NCBI GenBank assembly: GCA_015066465.1
Contig: SVOI01000001.1
Coordinates: 62,001 to 126,000 of the forward strand
Source: Oscillospiraceae bacterium
GTDB lineage: Bacteria > Bacillota > Clostridia > Oscillospirales > Acutalibacteraceae
Reading direction: 5' to 3'
Length of the DNA: 64,000 nucleotides
Each line of letters opens with the position of its first letter. The first letter of the stretch is position 1. Both the position numbers and the translations under genes were made by a program. Under the pieces are notes generated by a model. The model saw only the letters and a program-made list of their open reading frames with translations, did not search any database and was not told the origin of the DNA. Positions 10,363 to 20,311 of this stretch are shown here, one piece after another.

Positions 10363-11313
10363 ATGGTTATTGACCTTAAGCAATGTGTGGAGATTTTAAA
10401 GGAGAATGACAATTTTCTCGTTTTATCACACGAGCACCCGGATGGTGATACATTGGGTAGTGCATTTGCATTGATGGCAGCACTCAAAAAAATGGGCAAG
10501 AAAAGAGCTTTTAAATGCAGTGATGAAGTAACTAAAGATTTTTCTTATATGCTTGAAGGCTTTGAGAGTGACGACGTGGGTGAAAGCCCATTCATCGTTG
10601 CAGTCGATGTTGCTGATGTTCACCTTTTGGGCGATTTAGCAGAAGAATATGGTGACAAAATAAACCTTTGTATTGACCATCATATGTCAAATGCATATTT
10701 CTCTGAAAAATTACTTTTACAAGACAGAGCCGCTGCTTGTGAAATTGTATTTAAAGTCATTAAAAAATTAGGTGTAGAAATTGACGAGTATATTGCAAAT
10801 TGTCTTTATACAGGTATTTCTACCGATACAGGTTGCTTCCGTTACCAGAACACAAATGCAAAAACCTTCAGAGCGGTAGCTGAGCTTGTAGATATCGGCG
10901 TTAACACTAAGATGATTAACAAGGTTATGTTTGAAACTAAATCGAAGAGCTTTTTAGAGCTTGATTTATTAGCAAGAAAAACACTTGAATATCATTTTAA
11001 TGATAAGTGCGCAATTATAACCATTACTCAGAAAATGTATGAAGAAAGTGGTTCAAATGAGCACGAGTGTTACCCTATAACTGCATTACCACGTCAGATA
11101 GAGGGCGTTTTAGTTGGGGCAGTTATTAAAGAAAAACAAAATGGTGCTTTCGGTATATCGGTGAGAACCGAAGGTGACATTGATGCTTCAGAGATTTGTG
11201 CACGTCTTGGTGGCGGTGGCCACGCTGGTGCGGCTGGCTGTGAAGTAAAAGAAGATTACGAAACAGCAAAATCTAAAATTTTAGAGTCAATTCGTATGTC
11301 ATTAGGATGTTAA
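10363..11313 (+). CDS. nrnA: DHH-family phosphoesterase (NrnA-like oligoribonuclease/pAp phosphatase)
   Basis: HEHPDGDTLGSAFAL, CIDHHMSN, GGGGHAGAAG. Confidence 0.9.
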   Translation: MVIDLKQCVEILKENDNFLVLSHEHPDGDTLGSAFALMAALKKMGKKRAFKCSDEVTKDFSYMLEGFESDDVGESPFIVAVDVADVHLLGDLAEEYGDKINLCIDHHMSNAYFSEKLLLQDRAAACEIVFKVIKKLGVEIDEYIANCLYTGISTDTGCFRYQNTNAKTFRAVAELVDIGVNTKMINKVMFETKSKSFLELDLLARKTLEYHFNDKCAIITITQKMYEESGSNEHECYPITALPRQIEGVLVGAVIKEKQNGAFGISVRTEGDIDASEICARLGGGGHAGAAGCEVKEDYETAKSKILESIRMSLGC

Positions 11314-11316
11314 ATT

Positions 11317-12204
11317 ATGACTGGTATAATTCCTTTAAAAAAAGAAGAAAATATGACGTCGTTTTTAGCAGTAAAGCGTGTCAGGGGAATTGTCGGTGAA
11401 AAGAAATGTGGGCATACAGGCACTTTAGACCCTATGGCAACAGGTGTTTTGCCTGTTGCTTTGGGTGGTGCTACACGTTTTATTGAACTTTTACCGACTC
11501 ACAAAAAAGCATATAAAGCAACATTTAGACTTGGACTTGTTACAGATACTCTTGATATATGGGGTACTGTTACAGAAGAAACTGGTAAAACTGCTTCTTT
11601 TGATGAAGTTTTAAAAATTTTACCGCAGTTTACGGGTAAAATAAAACAAGTTCCACCAATGTATTCTGCACTCAAAAAGGATGGTGTAAGACTATATGAG
11701 CTTGCACGTCAGGGTGTAGAGGTAGAAAGAGAAGAACGTGAATGTGAGATTTTCGTTTTAGAAGTAGAAGAGCTTTCAGAAAACGAGTTTTCTCTTTATA
11801 CAGAATGTTCAAGTGGTACTTATATACGCTCTCTTATTTATGATATAGGTGAAGCTTTGGGCACCGGTGCCGTTATGACATCTTTAAACAGAACTTTCGC
11901 TTGTGGAATTAGTGAGAGTGAATGTATCACGTTACGAGAATTAGAAAATTTCAGAGATAATAACGAGTTAGAAAAGGTTATTATTCCTGTTGATAAAATT
12001 CTTTCAGAATACCCGAAAATAAACGTTACAAAGCCACAGGGTGTACGCTTTAAAAATGGTGGTGAGCTCTTAAAAAATAGGCTGAAAGGTGAAGTGCCGT
12101 TTGGACTTATAAGAGTTTATTGCGATAATGAATTTTTAGGTCTTGGTGAGATTTTATTAGAGAGTGAAAATCTTACTGTGAAAAGGGTATACGTAGAAAG
12201 ATGA
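11317..12204 (+). CDS. truB: tRNA pseudouridine(55) synthase TruB
   Basis: KKCGHTGTLDPMATGVLPVALGGATRF. Confidence 0.95.
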   Translation: MTGIIPLKKEENMTSFLAVKRVRGIVGEKKCGHTGTLDPMATGVLPVALGGATRFIELLPTHKKAYKATFRLGLVTDTLDIWGTVTEETGKTASFDEVLKILPQFTGKIKQVPPMYSALKKDGVRLYELARQGVEVEREERECEIFVLEVEELSENEFSLYTECSSGTYIRSLIYDIGEALGTGAVMTSLNRTFACGISESECITLRELENFRDNNELEKVIIPVDKILSEYPKINVTKPQGVRFKNGGELLKNRLKGEVPFGLIRVYCDNEFLGLGEILLESENLTVKRVYVER

Positions 12205-12232
12205 TGTAGAAATATCTGTTCAGGAGATATTT

Positions 12233-13129
12233 ATGAGTGAAAATAAAAACGGAATAGCATTAGCACTTGGTACCTTTGACGGCTTTCATTTAGGTCACAA
12301 AAAGGTTATAGAAAATGCTGTTGCAACCAACAGAAAAGCAAGGGTGCTTTTATTTAATGAACATCCGCAGAAGGTGTTAAAGAAAAATTCCCCCGGTGAA
12401 TTAATAACAGAAACAGATAGAGTAAAGTTATTGAGTGAGTGGGGCATAGAGCCGGTAGTAATAAACTTTTCTGATATAATGAAGCTTACTTATGAAGAGT
12501 TCTTTTATGAGATAATTGTAAAAAAAATCGGCGCAACTGTACTTTCTTGTGGCTTTAATTATCATTTTGGTGCAAAAGCATTGGGTAACACAGAAAATCT
12601 TAAAGCTCTTTGTGAAAAAGAAAATATAGAGCTTTTAGTGAGTGAGCCTGTTGAATATATGGGTGAGCCTGTTTCTTCAACAAGAATAAGAAACGCTATA
12701 AGAAATGGTAATATTGAAGATGCCAATAATATGTTGGGCAGAGAATTTTCTTACGACTTTTTAGTTGTTCACGGCGATGCCCGTGGCAGAACTATTGATT
12801 CACCTACAATAAATCAGTTTTTTACAGAAGATTTTATTATTCCCCAATATGGTGTTTATGCTTCATATTCTGTTATTGATGGCAAAAAATACCCATCAGT
12901 AACAAACGTTGGTGTAAGACCAACAATAGAAGGTTTATCTAAAGAACGAAGCGAAACTAATATAGTAGGCTTTGCAGGCGATTTGTATGATAAGAATATA
13001 AGTGTTCATCTTCTTAAAAAAATCCGTGAAGAAATGAAATTTAATAATTTAGATGAATTAAAAAATCAGATTGCAAAAGACAGAGAAGTGTCAAAAAATA
13101 TATCAAAAGAGAATGGGGTTATTTTATGA
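12233..13129 (+). CDS. ribF: Bifunctional riboflavin kinase/FAD synthetase
   Basis: LALGTFDGFHLGHKKVI...VSSTRIRNAIRNG. Confidence 0.94.
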   Translation: MSENKNGIALALGTFDGFHLGHKKVIENAVATNRKARVLLFNEHPQKVLKKNSPGELITETDRVKLLSEWGIEPVVINFSDIMKLTYEEFFYEIIVKKIGATVLSCGFNYHFGAKALGNTENLKALCEKENIELLVSEPVEYMGEPVSSTRIRNAIRNGNIEDANNMLGREFSYDFLVVHGDARGRTIDSPTINQFFTEDFIIPQYGVYASYSVIDGKKYPSVTNVGVRPTIEGLSKERSETNIVGFAGDLYDKNISVHLLKKIREEMKFNNLDELKNQIAKDREVSKNISKENGVIL

Positions 13130-13779
13130 GTGGAAAAATTATAATTTCACCTTCAATTCTTGCAGCAGACTATGGCAAATTAGCAGAAGAAATTACAAAG
13201 GTAGTGGATGCTGGTGCCGAGTATATTCATATAGACGTTATGGATGGGCACTTTGTACCAAATATTTCTATAGGTGTTCCTGTTGTGGCTTCTATAAGAA
13301 AAGTAACTTCTGCAGTTTTTGATTGTCATTTAATGATTAGTAATCCGATTGATTATATAGATGCTTTTGTTAAAGCAGGAGCAGATTTAATATCGTTTCA
13401 CGTTGAGAGCAACAGCGATATTAATGAAACAATTAAAAAAATAACAAGTGCCAACAAAAAAGCGGCACTTGTAGTAAAACCGAATACACCAATAAACGTG
13501 GTTTTTCCTTATCTTAAAGATGTTTCAATGGTTCTTATTATGACTGTTGAACCAGGCTTTGGTGGTCAGAGCTTTATGAATGATATGTTGCCAAAGGTAA
13601 CAGAATTAAAGCAAGAAATTGAAAGACAAGGTTTAGATGTTGATATTCAGGTTGATGGTGGTGTAGATAGCGAAACTGCTTCGCTTTGCAAAAAAGCAGG
13701 GGCTAACGTTTTAGTTGCTGGCAGTTACATATTTAAGTCAGAAGATGTGAAAAAAGCGATTGAAATTTTAAAGGCTTAA
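13126..13779 (+). CDS. rpe: Ribulose-phosphate 3-epimerase
   Basis: ISPSILAADYGKLAEEI...HIDVMDGHFVPNISIG...VEPGFGGQSFM. Confidence 0.96.
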   Translation: MSGKIIISPSILAADYGKLAEEITKVVDAGAEYIHIDVMDGHFVPNISIGVPVVASIRKVTSAVFDCHLMISNPIDYIDAFVKAGADLISFHVESNSDINETIKKITSANKKAALVVKPNTPINVVFPYLKDVSMVLIMTVEPGFGGQSFMNDMLPKVTELKQEIERQGLDVDIQVDGGVDSETASLCKKAGANVLVAGSYIFKSEDVKKAIEILKA

Positions 13780-14313
13780 AGCTTCACCATATTCAAAAAT
13801 ATGACTTAAAAGTTCACTGTCTCCGAAAAGTACGTCGCCAAAATCACTTAATATGTAAGCGATTTTATCGGCTTTTGATATTTCGGGGTAAATTACAAAA
13901 TAAATATTTTTTCTATAAAGATATATGTGAAAGCTTTTATATAAATCGTTCTTAGTGTCAAGAATTTTCAGTGTATCTAAAAACGAATCTTCATTGAGAG
14001 CTTTAAAAAGAAGTGGTTCTATTTCTTTTTTCATAACAAGCTTTTTTCTGGATTTATAATCGGCACCAGGCATAGCGGTAAAACACATAATGCAACCACC
14101 GTCATCACTTGGGGTTACTTCTATTAAGATTTTACCCTCTGTGTCAAGTGGTTTGCCTAAAGAATGCTTTGCTTCATCTAATATAGTCCATATAACTCTT
14201 CGGGTTTCTATATTTGAGTAATCCATTTCGTCATACGTTATACCTAATTCATCCATATCTTTATCGGAAAGAGCAACGAGAATTTTTTCGTCGCTTATGG
14301 CTTCAATTTTCAA
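13768..14313 (-). CDS. mecA: MecA-like adaptor protein
   Basis: MKIEAISDEKILVALSDKDMDELGITYDEMDYSN (negative regulator of genetic competence family). Overlaps the rpe 3' end convergently. Confidence 0.75.
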   Translation of the reverse strand: MKIEAISDEKILVALSDKDMDELGITYDEMDYSNIETRRVIWTILDEAKHSLGKPLDTEGKILIEVTPSDDGGCIMCFTAMPGADYKSRKKLVMKKEIEPLLFKALNEDSFLDTLKILDTKNDLYKSFHIYLYRKNIYFVIYPEISKADKIAYILSDFGDVLFGDSELLSHIFEYGEALSL

Positions 14314-14330
14314 AAATATCTCTCCTTTTA

Positions 14331-14350
14331 GTGAGTAAAAAGACTCACTC
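14331..14350 (-). promoter_or_regulatory. mecA: Dyad AGTGAGT-n6-ACTCACT adjacent to the mecA Shine-Dalgarno
   Basis: Perfect 7 bp inverted repeat immediately upstream of AAAAGGAGAG on the minus strand. Confidence 0.55.
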
Positions 14351-14414
14351 TAATATAATAATACTCTGAGATATTTAAAACAATGCAAAAAAATTGGAAA
14401 GGGAGTAATTCTCT

Positions 14415-15278
14415 ATGAAATTCTCAATTAGTACATATAGTCTTTCTGGCCTTGTTGGTAAAAATGGCGTAACAGAAAAAGACCTTATTAAAATAGCAAA
14501 AGAAATTGGTTTCCAAGGTATTGAATTTGCTGAAATTCATACACCTGACGGGCAAGATAAAATAGATTATGCCAAAGAATTAAATGAAGAGTGTAAAAAA
14601 GTGGGTATTACTCCTGTTCAATATTCTATTGGCGCAGACTTTTTAAATAACGATATTGAAAAAGAAATTGAACGCCTTAAATATGAAGTTGACGTTGCAA
14701 GTGCTTTAGGCGTTACTGGTATGCGCCACGATGGTACTTCGGGCTTCCTGGGCGAAGAAAGAAAAACAAAAGGCTTCTCGGAAGCGTTACCTTATTTAAT
14801 AAAGGGCTGCAAGGCTGTTACTGAGTATGCTAAAACAAAAGGTATACGTACTATGATGGAAAACCACGGTTATTTCTGTCAGGATAGCGACAGAGTAGAA
14901 AAAATCGTAACTGGTGTTAATGACAGTAACTTCGGTTTGCTTCTTGATATGGGTAACTTCCTTTGTGCAGATGAAAACCCTGTTGTTGCATTCGGTAAGT
15001 TAATGCCTTACGTTTCATTTGTTCACGCTAAAGATTTCCACGTGAAAAGTGGTAACAATATAGCACCAGTAGATGGATTCTTTACTACACGTGGTGGTAA
15101 TCATTTAAGAGGTGCGATTTTAGGTCACGGAGACGTGCCTGTATTCCAATGCCTTTCACTTGCAAAAAATGCAGGATACGATTATTTTGTAACTTTAGAG
15201 TTCGAAGGTCACGAAGAGCCACGAATGGCGTGCGAGTGGGGGCTTAACACTCTTAAAAAATATATTTCTTTAATGTAA
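14415..15278 (+). CDS. Sugar phosphate isomerase/epimerase (xylose-isomerase-like TIM barrel)
   Basis: MKFSISTYSLSGLVG...GFQGIEFAEIHTP...FGLLLDMGNFLCADENP...FVHAKDFH. Confidence 0.88.
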   Translation: MKFSISTYSLSGLVGKNGVTEKDLIKIAKEIGFQGIEFAEIHTPDGQDKIDYAKELNEECKKVGITPVQYSIGADFLNNDIEKEIERLKYEVDVASALGVTGMRHDGTSGFLGEERKTKGFSEALPYLIKGCKAVTEYAKTKGIRTMMENHGYFCQDSDRVEKIVTGVNDSNFGLLLDMGNFLCADENPVVAFGKLMPYVSFVHAKDFHVKSGNNIAPVDGFFTTRGGNHLRGAILGHGDVPVFQCLSLAKNAGYDYFVTLEFEGHEEPRMACEWGLNTLKKYISLM

Positions 15279-15330
15279 TTAGAGTCAAAACACTCAAATG
15301 TTGTAAAAAACTATCGGAAGTGGGGATTGC

Positions 15331-15888
15331 ATGAAAATTATACTTGCATCTGCTTCGCCAAGAAGGCAAGAGCTTATTAAAATGATAACAGAAGATATAA
15401 TTGTAAATCCCTGCGATTGCGATGAAACAATAAAGCCAGGTTTAGTTGGCAGAGAAATTGCTGAATATCTTTCAAAAATCAAGGGCGAAGCGGTAAAAGA
15501 ACAGTTTAAAAATGATATAATCGTTTCGGCGGATACTATTGTGTGCCTTAATAATAAAGTTTTGGGTAAACCTAAATCAAGAGAAGATGCTTTTTTAATG
15601 CTTCGCACCTTAAGTGGTAATACACATTCAGTATTCACTGGTGTTACAGTAATAAAAGGTGAAAAAGAAAAAATCTTCAGCCAGGAAACAAAGGTTACGT
15701 TTTATGATTTGAGTGACGAAGAGATTTATGAATATATAGACTCCGGTGAAGTTTATGATAAAGCTGGTAGCTATGGTATTCAGGGTAAAGGTGGACTTTT
15801 AGTTAAAGGTATTGAAGGCGATTACTTTAACGTAGTGGGTTTACCGGTAGCAAGATTAAAAAGAGAATTAGAAGATTTTATAAAATAA
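15331..15888 (+). CDS. maf: Maf-family nucleotide pyrophosphatase
   Basis: IILASASPRRQELIKMI...SADTIVCLNNKVLGKP...YGIQGKGGLLVKGIEGDYFNVVGLP. Confidence 0.95.
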   Translation: MKIILASASPRRQELIKMITEDIIVNPCDCDETIKPGLVGREIAEYLSKIKGEAVKEQFKNDIIVSADTIVCLNNKVLGKPKSREDAFLMLRTLSGNTHSVFTGVTVIKGEKEKIFSQETKVTFYDLSDEEIYEYIDSGEVYDKAGSYGIQGKGGLLVKGIEGDYFNVVGLPVARLKRELEDFIK

Positions 15889-15914
15889 ATTATTAAAACA
15901 GGTGGTGAGTTCTT

Positions 15915-17432
15915 ATGGCAGATACAGTTGAGATGAAGGTTCAGATATCACAAGAAGATATTGAAAAGCAGAAACAGCAACAAGAAAAAGAGTATTTAGG
16001 TCCAAGAGAAATGGCTGCTTACATAATTTCTGGCTTTGGTGACAAAAACTGGGAAACCTTCTCTGGTAACAATATGTTTTTCTACAACACTACTTTCCAG
16101 GGTGTAAGTCCCGTTACGTTGAGTCTTGCAGATTCAGTGTGCAGTATTCTTGATACGTTTGACAACGCTATTTCCGGTCCTATTTTAGACAGAACACGTA
16201 CACGTTGGGGTAGAGTAAGACCATATTTTATTTTAACGTTACCATTCTGGATTTTTTCAAACCTTGTTCCGTGGATTTTGCCACAAGGACTTTCTCAGGT
16301 TGCACTTTTTGTGTGGTTTTTCTTTATCAAATATGTCGGTTCTATTTCAAACTCATTTTATGGACCTGCATATACAGCAATTCTTTATAACTTGACACCA
16401 AACGTTAACGAAAGAAATAAGCTTATTGCAACTGATACCTACGCTGATTTGTTGGGCGTGTGGTTGCCGTCACTTTTTCCATTCTTTGTAGACTATCTGC
16501 CAAGAACGATACCTACAAGAAGCATTTATTTAGGCGGTGCCTTGGTATTTATTGCAATGGTAATTATATTCAGAGTTTATGGCTTCTTTACTTTAAAAGA
16601 ACGTGTACCGCTTGCTTCACGTGATGAAATGAAAAGCACGTCTGTGTTTAAATCAGTAAAACAGGTTGCTTCTTGCAGACCAATGTGGGTTTTACTTATT
16701 AAAAACTTCTTTGGTATGGGTAAAGCTGTTGGCCAGAACGTTTCAAACTACTTCTGGCTTAACTGTACTGGTAAGCTTTCAAATGCCGCTATTTCTGGTA
16801 TATTTACAGGGCTTCCGAGTTACTTTGTTTTACCTTTCGCTACAAAATGGACTAAGAAAATCGGTCTTAAGAATCTTGCAGTTTTAAGTTATCTTTATTG
16901 TGGTATTGTTTACCTTGTGATGTATTTAATTGGGTATGCACCAACAGAAAATACTTTTGTCAATCTTATAATCATTGTATTTGAACTCACCTTAGCGGGT
17001 GCTATGAACAGTGTTCAGAGATACTGTAACTCCGCTTTAACTGGTGATATGTACGATTACGTTGAGTGGAAAACTGGTATTCGTAACGAAGGTATGATGA
17101 GTGCTGCAATGGGTTATATTACATTGGTTGGTAATAATGTGTCTTCAATTTTAAGTGGCTTTATAATTGCGGCTATAAAATATCAACCACTTCTTAACTC
17201 ACACGGGGTTGTTATTCCACAAACTGACCCTAAAATGCTTCAGGCTATATGGACTGTATTTACTTTAGCTCCTGCAATAGGCAGAACTTGTAAAGGACTT
17301 TCGCTTATGTTCTTTAACGTAAATGGTAAGGTTCGTACACAGATGATGGAAGACTTGGCGGTTTCAAGAGCAGGTAAACTAAAAGAAAGAACAGAAGTTA
17401 AAACAAATGAAAACGGGGAAATAGAAGAATGA
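15915..17432 (+). CDS. MFS transporter, GPH (glycoside-pentoside-hexuronide) type
   Basis: Multiple TM helices; GPILDRTRTRWGRVRPYFILTLPFW matches the GPH-type loop. Confidence 0.85.
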   Translation: MADTVEMKVQISQEDIEKQKQQQEKEYLGPREMAAYIISGFGDKNWETFSGNNMFFYNTTFQGVSPVTLSLADSVCSILDTFDNAISGPILDRTRTRWGRVRPYFILTLPFWIFSNLVPWILPQGLSQVALFVWFFFIKYVGSISNSFYGPAYTAILYNLTPNVNERNKLIATDTYADLLGVWLPSLFPFFVDYLPRTIPTRSIYLGGALVFIAMVIIFRVYGFFTLKERVPLASRDEMKSTSVFKSVKQVASCRPMWVLLIKNFFGMGKAVGQNVSNYFWLNCTGKLSNAAISGIFTGLPSYFVLPFATKWTKKIGLKNLAVLSYLYCGIVYLVMYLIGYAPTENTFVNLIIIVFELTLAGAMNSVQRYCNSALTGDMYDYVEWKTGIRNEGMMSAAMGYITLVGNNVSSILSGFIIAAIKYQPLLNSHGVVIPQTDPKMLQAIWTVFTLAPAIGRTCKGLSLMFFNVNGKVRTQMMEDLAVSRAGKLKERTEVKTNENGEIEE

Positions 17433-18193
17433 GAATAGTAGTAAAAGTCGGAACTTCGACTTTGGCACATAGTACAGGTAATATAAATATCCGTCACGTA
17501 GAAGATCTCTGCAAGGTTTTAAGTGACCTTAAAAATGCAGGTCATGAAATGATTTTAGTGTCTTCTGGTGCTATCGGAATGGGCGTTGGTAAGCTTTCTT
17601 TAAAAGAAAAGCCACAGGATATGCCTACAAAACAGGCGGCTGCGGCAGTTGGTCAGTGTGAGCTTATGTATACATACGACAAGCTCTTTTCAGAGTATAA
17701 TCATACAGTGGCTCAGATTCTTTTAACAGGACTTGATTTAGAAGATAATGAACGCTACCACAATATTCAGAATACAATGAACAGACTATTAGAGCTTAAC
17801 GTGTTACCGATTATTAACGAAAACGACACAGTTTCTACTCAGGAAATTGCAGTTGGTGATAACGATACGTTAGGTGCAATAGTTGCTGTAAGTATGAAAG
17901 CAGATATGTTAATACTTCTTTCAGATATTGATGGACTTTATACAAGCGACCCGCATAAAGATGAAACAGCAGAGCTTATATCTCTTGTAACAGAAATTAC
18001 ACCAGAGATTGAAGCCTTAGGTGGTGGCAAGGGCTCTTCACTTGGTACAGGTGGTATGGCTACAAAGCTTAACGCCGCAAAGCTTTGTCTTTCAAAGGGT
18101 ACAGAAATGGTTATTGCAAATGGTGCAAAACCTTCAGTGCTTTATGATATAGTTGATGGTAAAAAAATTGGTACAAGATTCAGGTGTAAATAA
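17429..18193 (+). CDS. proB: Glutamate 5-kinase
   Basis: [28 protein letters not shown]...[13 protein letters not shown]; 4 bp overlap with upstream MFS gene; no PUA domain. Confidence 0.95.
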   Translation: MRIVVKVGTSTLAHSTGNINIRHVEDLCKVLSDLKNAGHEMILVSSGAIGMGVGKLSLKEKPQDMPTKQAAAAVGQCELMYTYDKLFSEYNHTVAQILLTGLDLEDNERYHNIQNTMNRLLELNVLPIINENDTVSTQEIAVGDNDTLGAIVAVSMKADMLILLSDIDGLYTSDPHKDETAELISLVTEITPEIEALGGGKGSSLGTGGMATKLNAAKLCLSKGTEMVIANGAKPSVLYDIVDGKKIGTRFRCK

Positions 18194-19443
18194 TGATAAC
18201 AACAAAAGAAATTTTAATTGAAGCAAAAAAGGTTAAAACATTACTTGCTTCGCTTTCTACAGAAGAAAAAAATAACGCTCTTCTTAAAATGGCAGATGCA
18301 TTAATTGAAAATGCAGATGGAATTTTAACTGCAAATAAAAGTGATTTAGAAAGAGCAAAGGGTACAATTTCTGACGTTATGCTCGATAGACTTGCTCTTA
18401 CAAAAGAGCGTATTGAGGGTATGGCAAACGGCATAAGAGAAGTTGTAGCTTTACCTGACCCAGTAGGTAAGGTGTTGAACAGAGTTGAAAGACCAAACGG
18501 AATTGTAATTGAAAAGACAACTGTTCCTATGGGCGTTACTGCTATTATTTATGAAAGCAGACCAAACGTTACTTCAGATGCTGCGGCACTTGCTTTAAAA
18601 AGTGGTAACGTGTGTGTGCTTCGTGGCGGTAAAGAAGCGTTCGCTTCTGCTAATGCAATAGTTAACTCTATGCGAAAAGGTCTTAAAGAATTAAATCTTC
18701 CAGAAACTCTTATAAATCTTGTTCAGGATACAACAAGAGAAAGCGCTAATGAATTAATGAATGCAGTAGGTCTTGTTGATTTACTCATTCCACGTGGTGG
18801 TGCTGGTCTTATTAAAGCAGTTACAGAAAATGCAAAGGTTCCTTGCATTCAGACTGGTACTGGTATCTGTCACATTTACGTTGACTGCGATGCAGATTTT
18901 AATAAAGCACTTAATATAATCGAAAATGCTAAAACAAGCCGACCTTCTGTTTGTAACGCTATGGAGGTTTTACTTGTTAACGAAAAAATTGCAAATGAAT
19001 TTTTACCACTTGTAAAAGAAAGACTTGTTGATAATAGAAGTGAAAATAAAGTTGAGCTTCGTCTTTGTGACAAAGCATCAAAAATAATTGAAGGCAAAAA
19101 TGCCGGGGAAAATGATTTTGATACAGAATTTTTAGATTACGTTTTAGCAGTAAAGGTTGTAAAAGACGTGAATGAAGCTGTAGAGCATATTTCACTTCAC
19201 TCAACAATGCACAGTGAAGCGATTGTAACAGAAAATAAAGAAACTGCCGATAAATTTGTAAAAGGCGTTGATTCATCTTCTGTTTACGTTAACGTTTCAA
19301 CACGCTTTACTGATGGCGGTGAATTTGGCTTAGGCTGTGAAATGGGTATTTCAACTCAGAAGCTCCATGCAAGAGGCCCAATGGGTCTTGAGGAACTCAC
19401 AACGTATAAATACATAATCAAAGGTGACGGACAAATCCGATAA
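18193..19443 (+). CDS. proA: Gamma-glutamyl phosphate reductase
   Basis: [28 protein letters not shown]...GGAGLIKAV. Confidence 0.97.
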   Translation: MITTKEILIEAKKVKTLLASLSTEEKNNALLKMADALIENADGILTANKSDLERAKGTISDVMLDRLALTKERIEGMANGIREVVALPDPVGKVLNRVERPNGIVIEKTTVPMGVTAIIYESRPNVTSDAAALALKSGNVCVLRGGKEAFASANAIVNSMRKGLKELNLPETLINLVQDTTRESANELMNAVGLVDLLIPRGGAGLIKAVTENAKVPCIQTGTGICHIYVDCDADFNKALNIIENAKTSRPSVCNAMEVLLVNEKIANEFLPLVKERLVDNRSENKVELRLCDKASKIIEGKNAGENDFDTEFLDYVLAVKVVKDVNEAVEHISLHSTMHSEAIVTENKETADKFVKGVDSSSVYVNVSTRFTDGGEFGLGCEMGISTQKLHARGPMGLEELTTYKYIIKGDGQIR

Positions 19444-19459
19444 GGAAGTGAATGTTAAA

Positions 19460-20266
19460 ATGAATAAAAAAATAGGTTTTATCGGTTGCGGTAATATGGG
19501 TGGCGCTTTAGCAATAGCTGCTAAAAACTCAATCGGTGCTGATAACGTTTACGTTTCTGATGCTGATACAAAAAAAGCAGATGATTTTGCAAAGGTAAAC
19601 GGTGTAAACGTAGTATCTGTAAAAGAAGTTGCAGAAAAATGTGATTTTATTTTCTTAGGTGTTAAGCCACAGGTTTTAAAAGCCGTGTGCAGTGATTTAG
19701 CACCAGTTTTTAAATCAAGAAAAGACCATTTTGTAATTGTTTCTATGGCAGCTGGTGTAAAGCTTTGCGACTTAGAAGGAATGTGCGAAGGTGACCTTCC
19801 TATAATAAGAATTATGCCTAATATTCCTGCTTCCTGCGGTGCTGGTATGATTCTTTATACAGGTAATAAAAACGTAACTGAAGAAGATTTCAGTGGGTTT
19901 ACAAAGTCACTTGAAAAAGCTGGTATGCTTGATAAATTAGAAGAATCAAAAATTGATGCCGCAAGTGCGATTTCTGGTTGTGGCCCTGCATTTGTATTTA
20001 TGTTTATAGAAGCTTTAGCAGATGGTGGCGTTAAATGTGGTTTGCCACGAGATAAGGCGATTCTTTATGCCGCAGAAACTTTATTTGGTTCTGCAAAAAT
20101 GGTACTTGAAACAAACGAGCATCCTGGTAAACTTAAAGATGCAGTTTGTAGCCCTGCTGGTAGCACAATAGAGGGTGTCAATGCACTCGAAAACGGCTCA
20201 TTCAGAGCAGATGTTATGAATGCAGTAGATAAAGCTTATAAAAGAACTGTTGAATTAGGCAAATAA
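19460..20266 (+). CDS. proC: Pyrroline-5-carboxylate reductase
   Basis: KIGFIGCGNMGGALA...SGCGPAFVFMFIEALADGGVKCGL. Confidence 0.96.
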   Translation: MNKKIGFIGCGNMGGALAIAAKNSIGADNVYVSDADTKKADDFAKVNGVNVVSVKEVAEKCDFIFLGVKPQVLKAVCSDLAPVFKSRKDHFVIVSMAAGVKLCDLEGMCEGDLPIIRIMPNIPASCGAGMILYTGNKNVTEEDFSGFTKSLEKAGMLDKLEESKIDAASAISGCGPAFVFMFIEALADGGVKCGLPRDKAILYAAETLFGSAKMVLETNEHPGKLKDAVCSPAGSTIEGVNALENGSFRADVMNAVDKAYKRTVELGK

Positions 20267-20275
20267 AAATACAAA

Positions 20276-20308
20276 AAAATCCCCGCAGATTTCTGCGGGG
20301 ATTTTTTT
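20276..20308. terminator. Bidirectional intrinsic terminator between proC and ABC transporter
   Basis: AAAAAAATCCCCGCAGATTTCTGCGGGGATTTTTTT. Confidence 0.92.
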
Positions 20309-20311
20309 GCT

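Noticed and set aside
14415-17432. Riboswitch or novel leader upstream of the TIM-barrel isomerase/MFS genes
   Set aside because: No strong conserved-looking secondary structure or known riboswitch core seen in 14351-14414 or 15889-15914.
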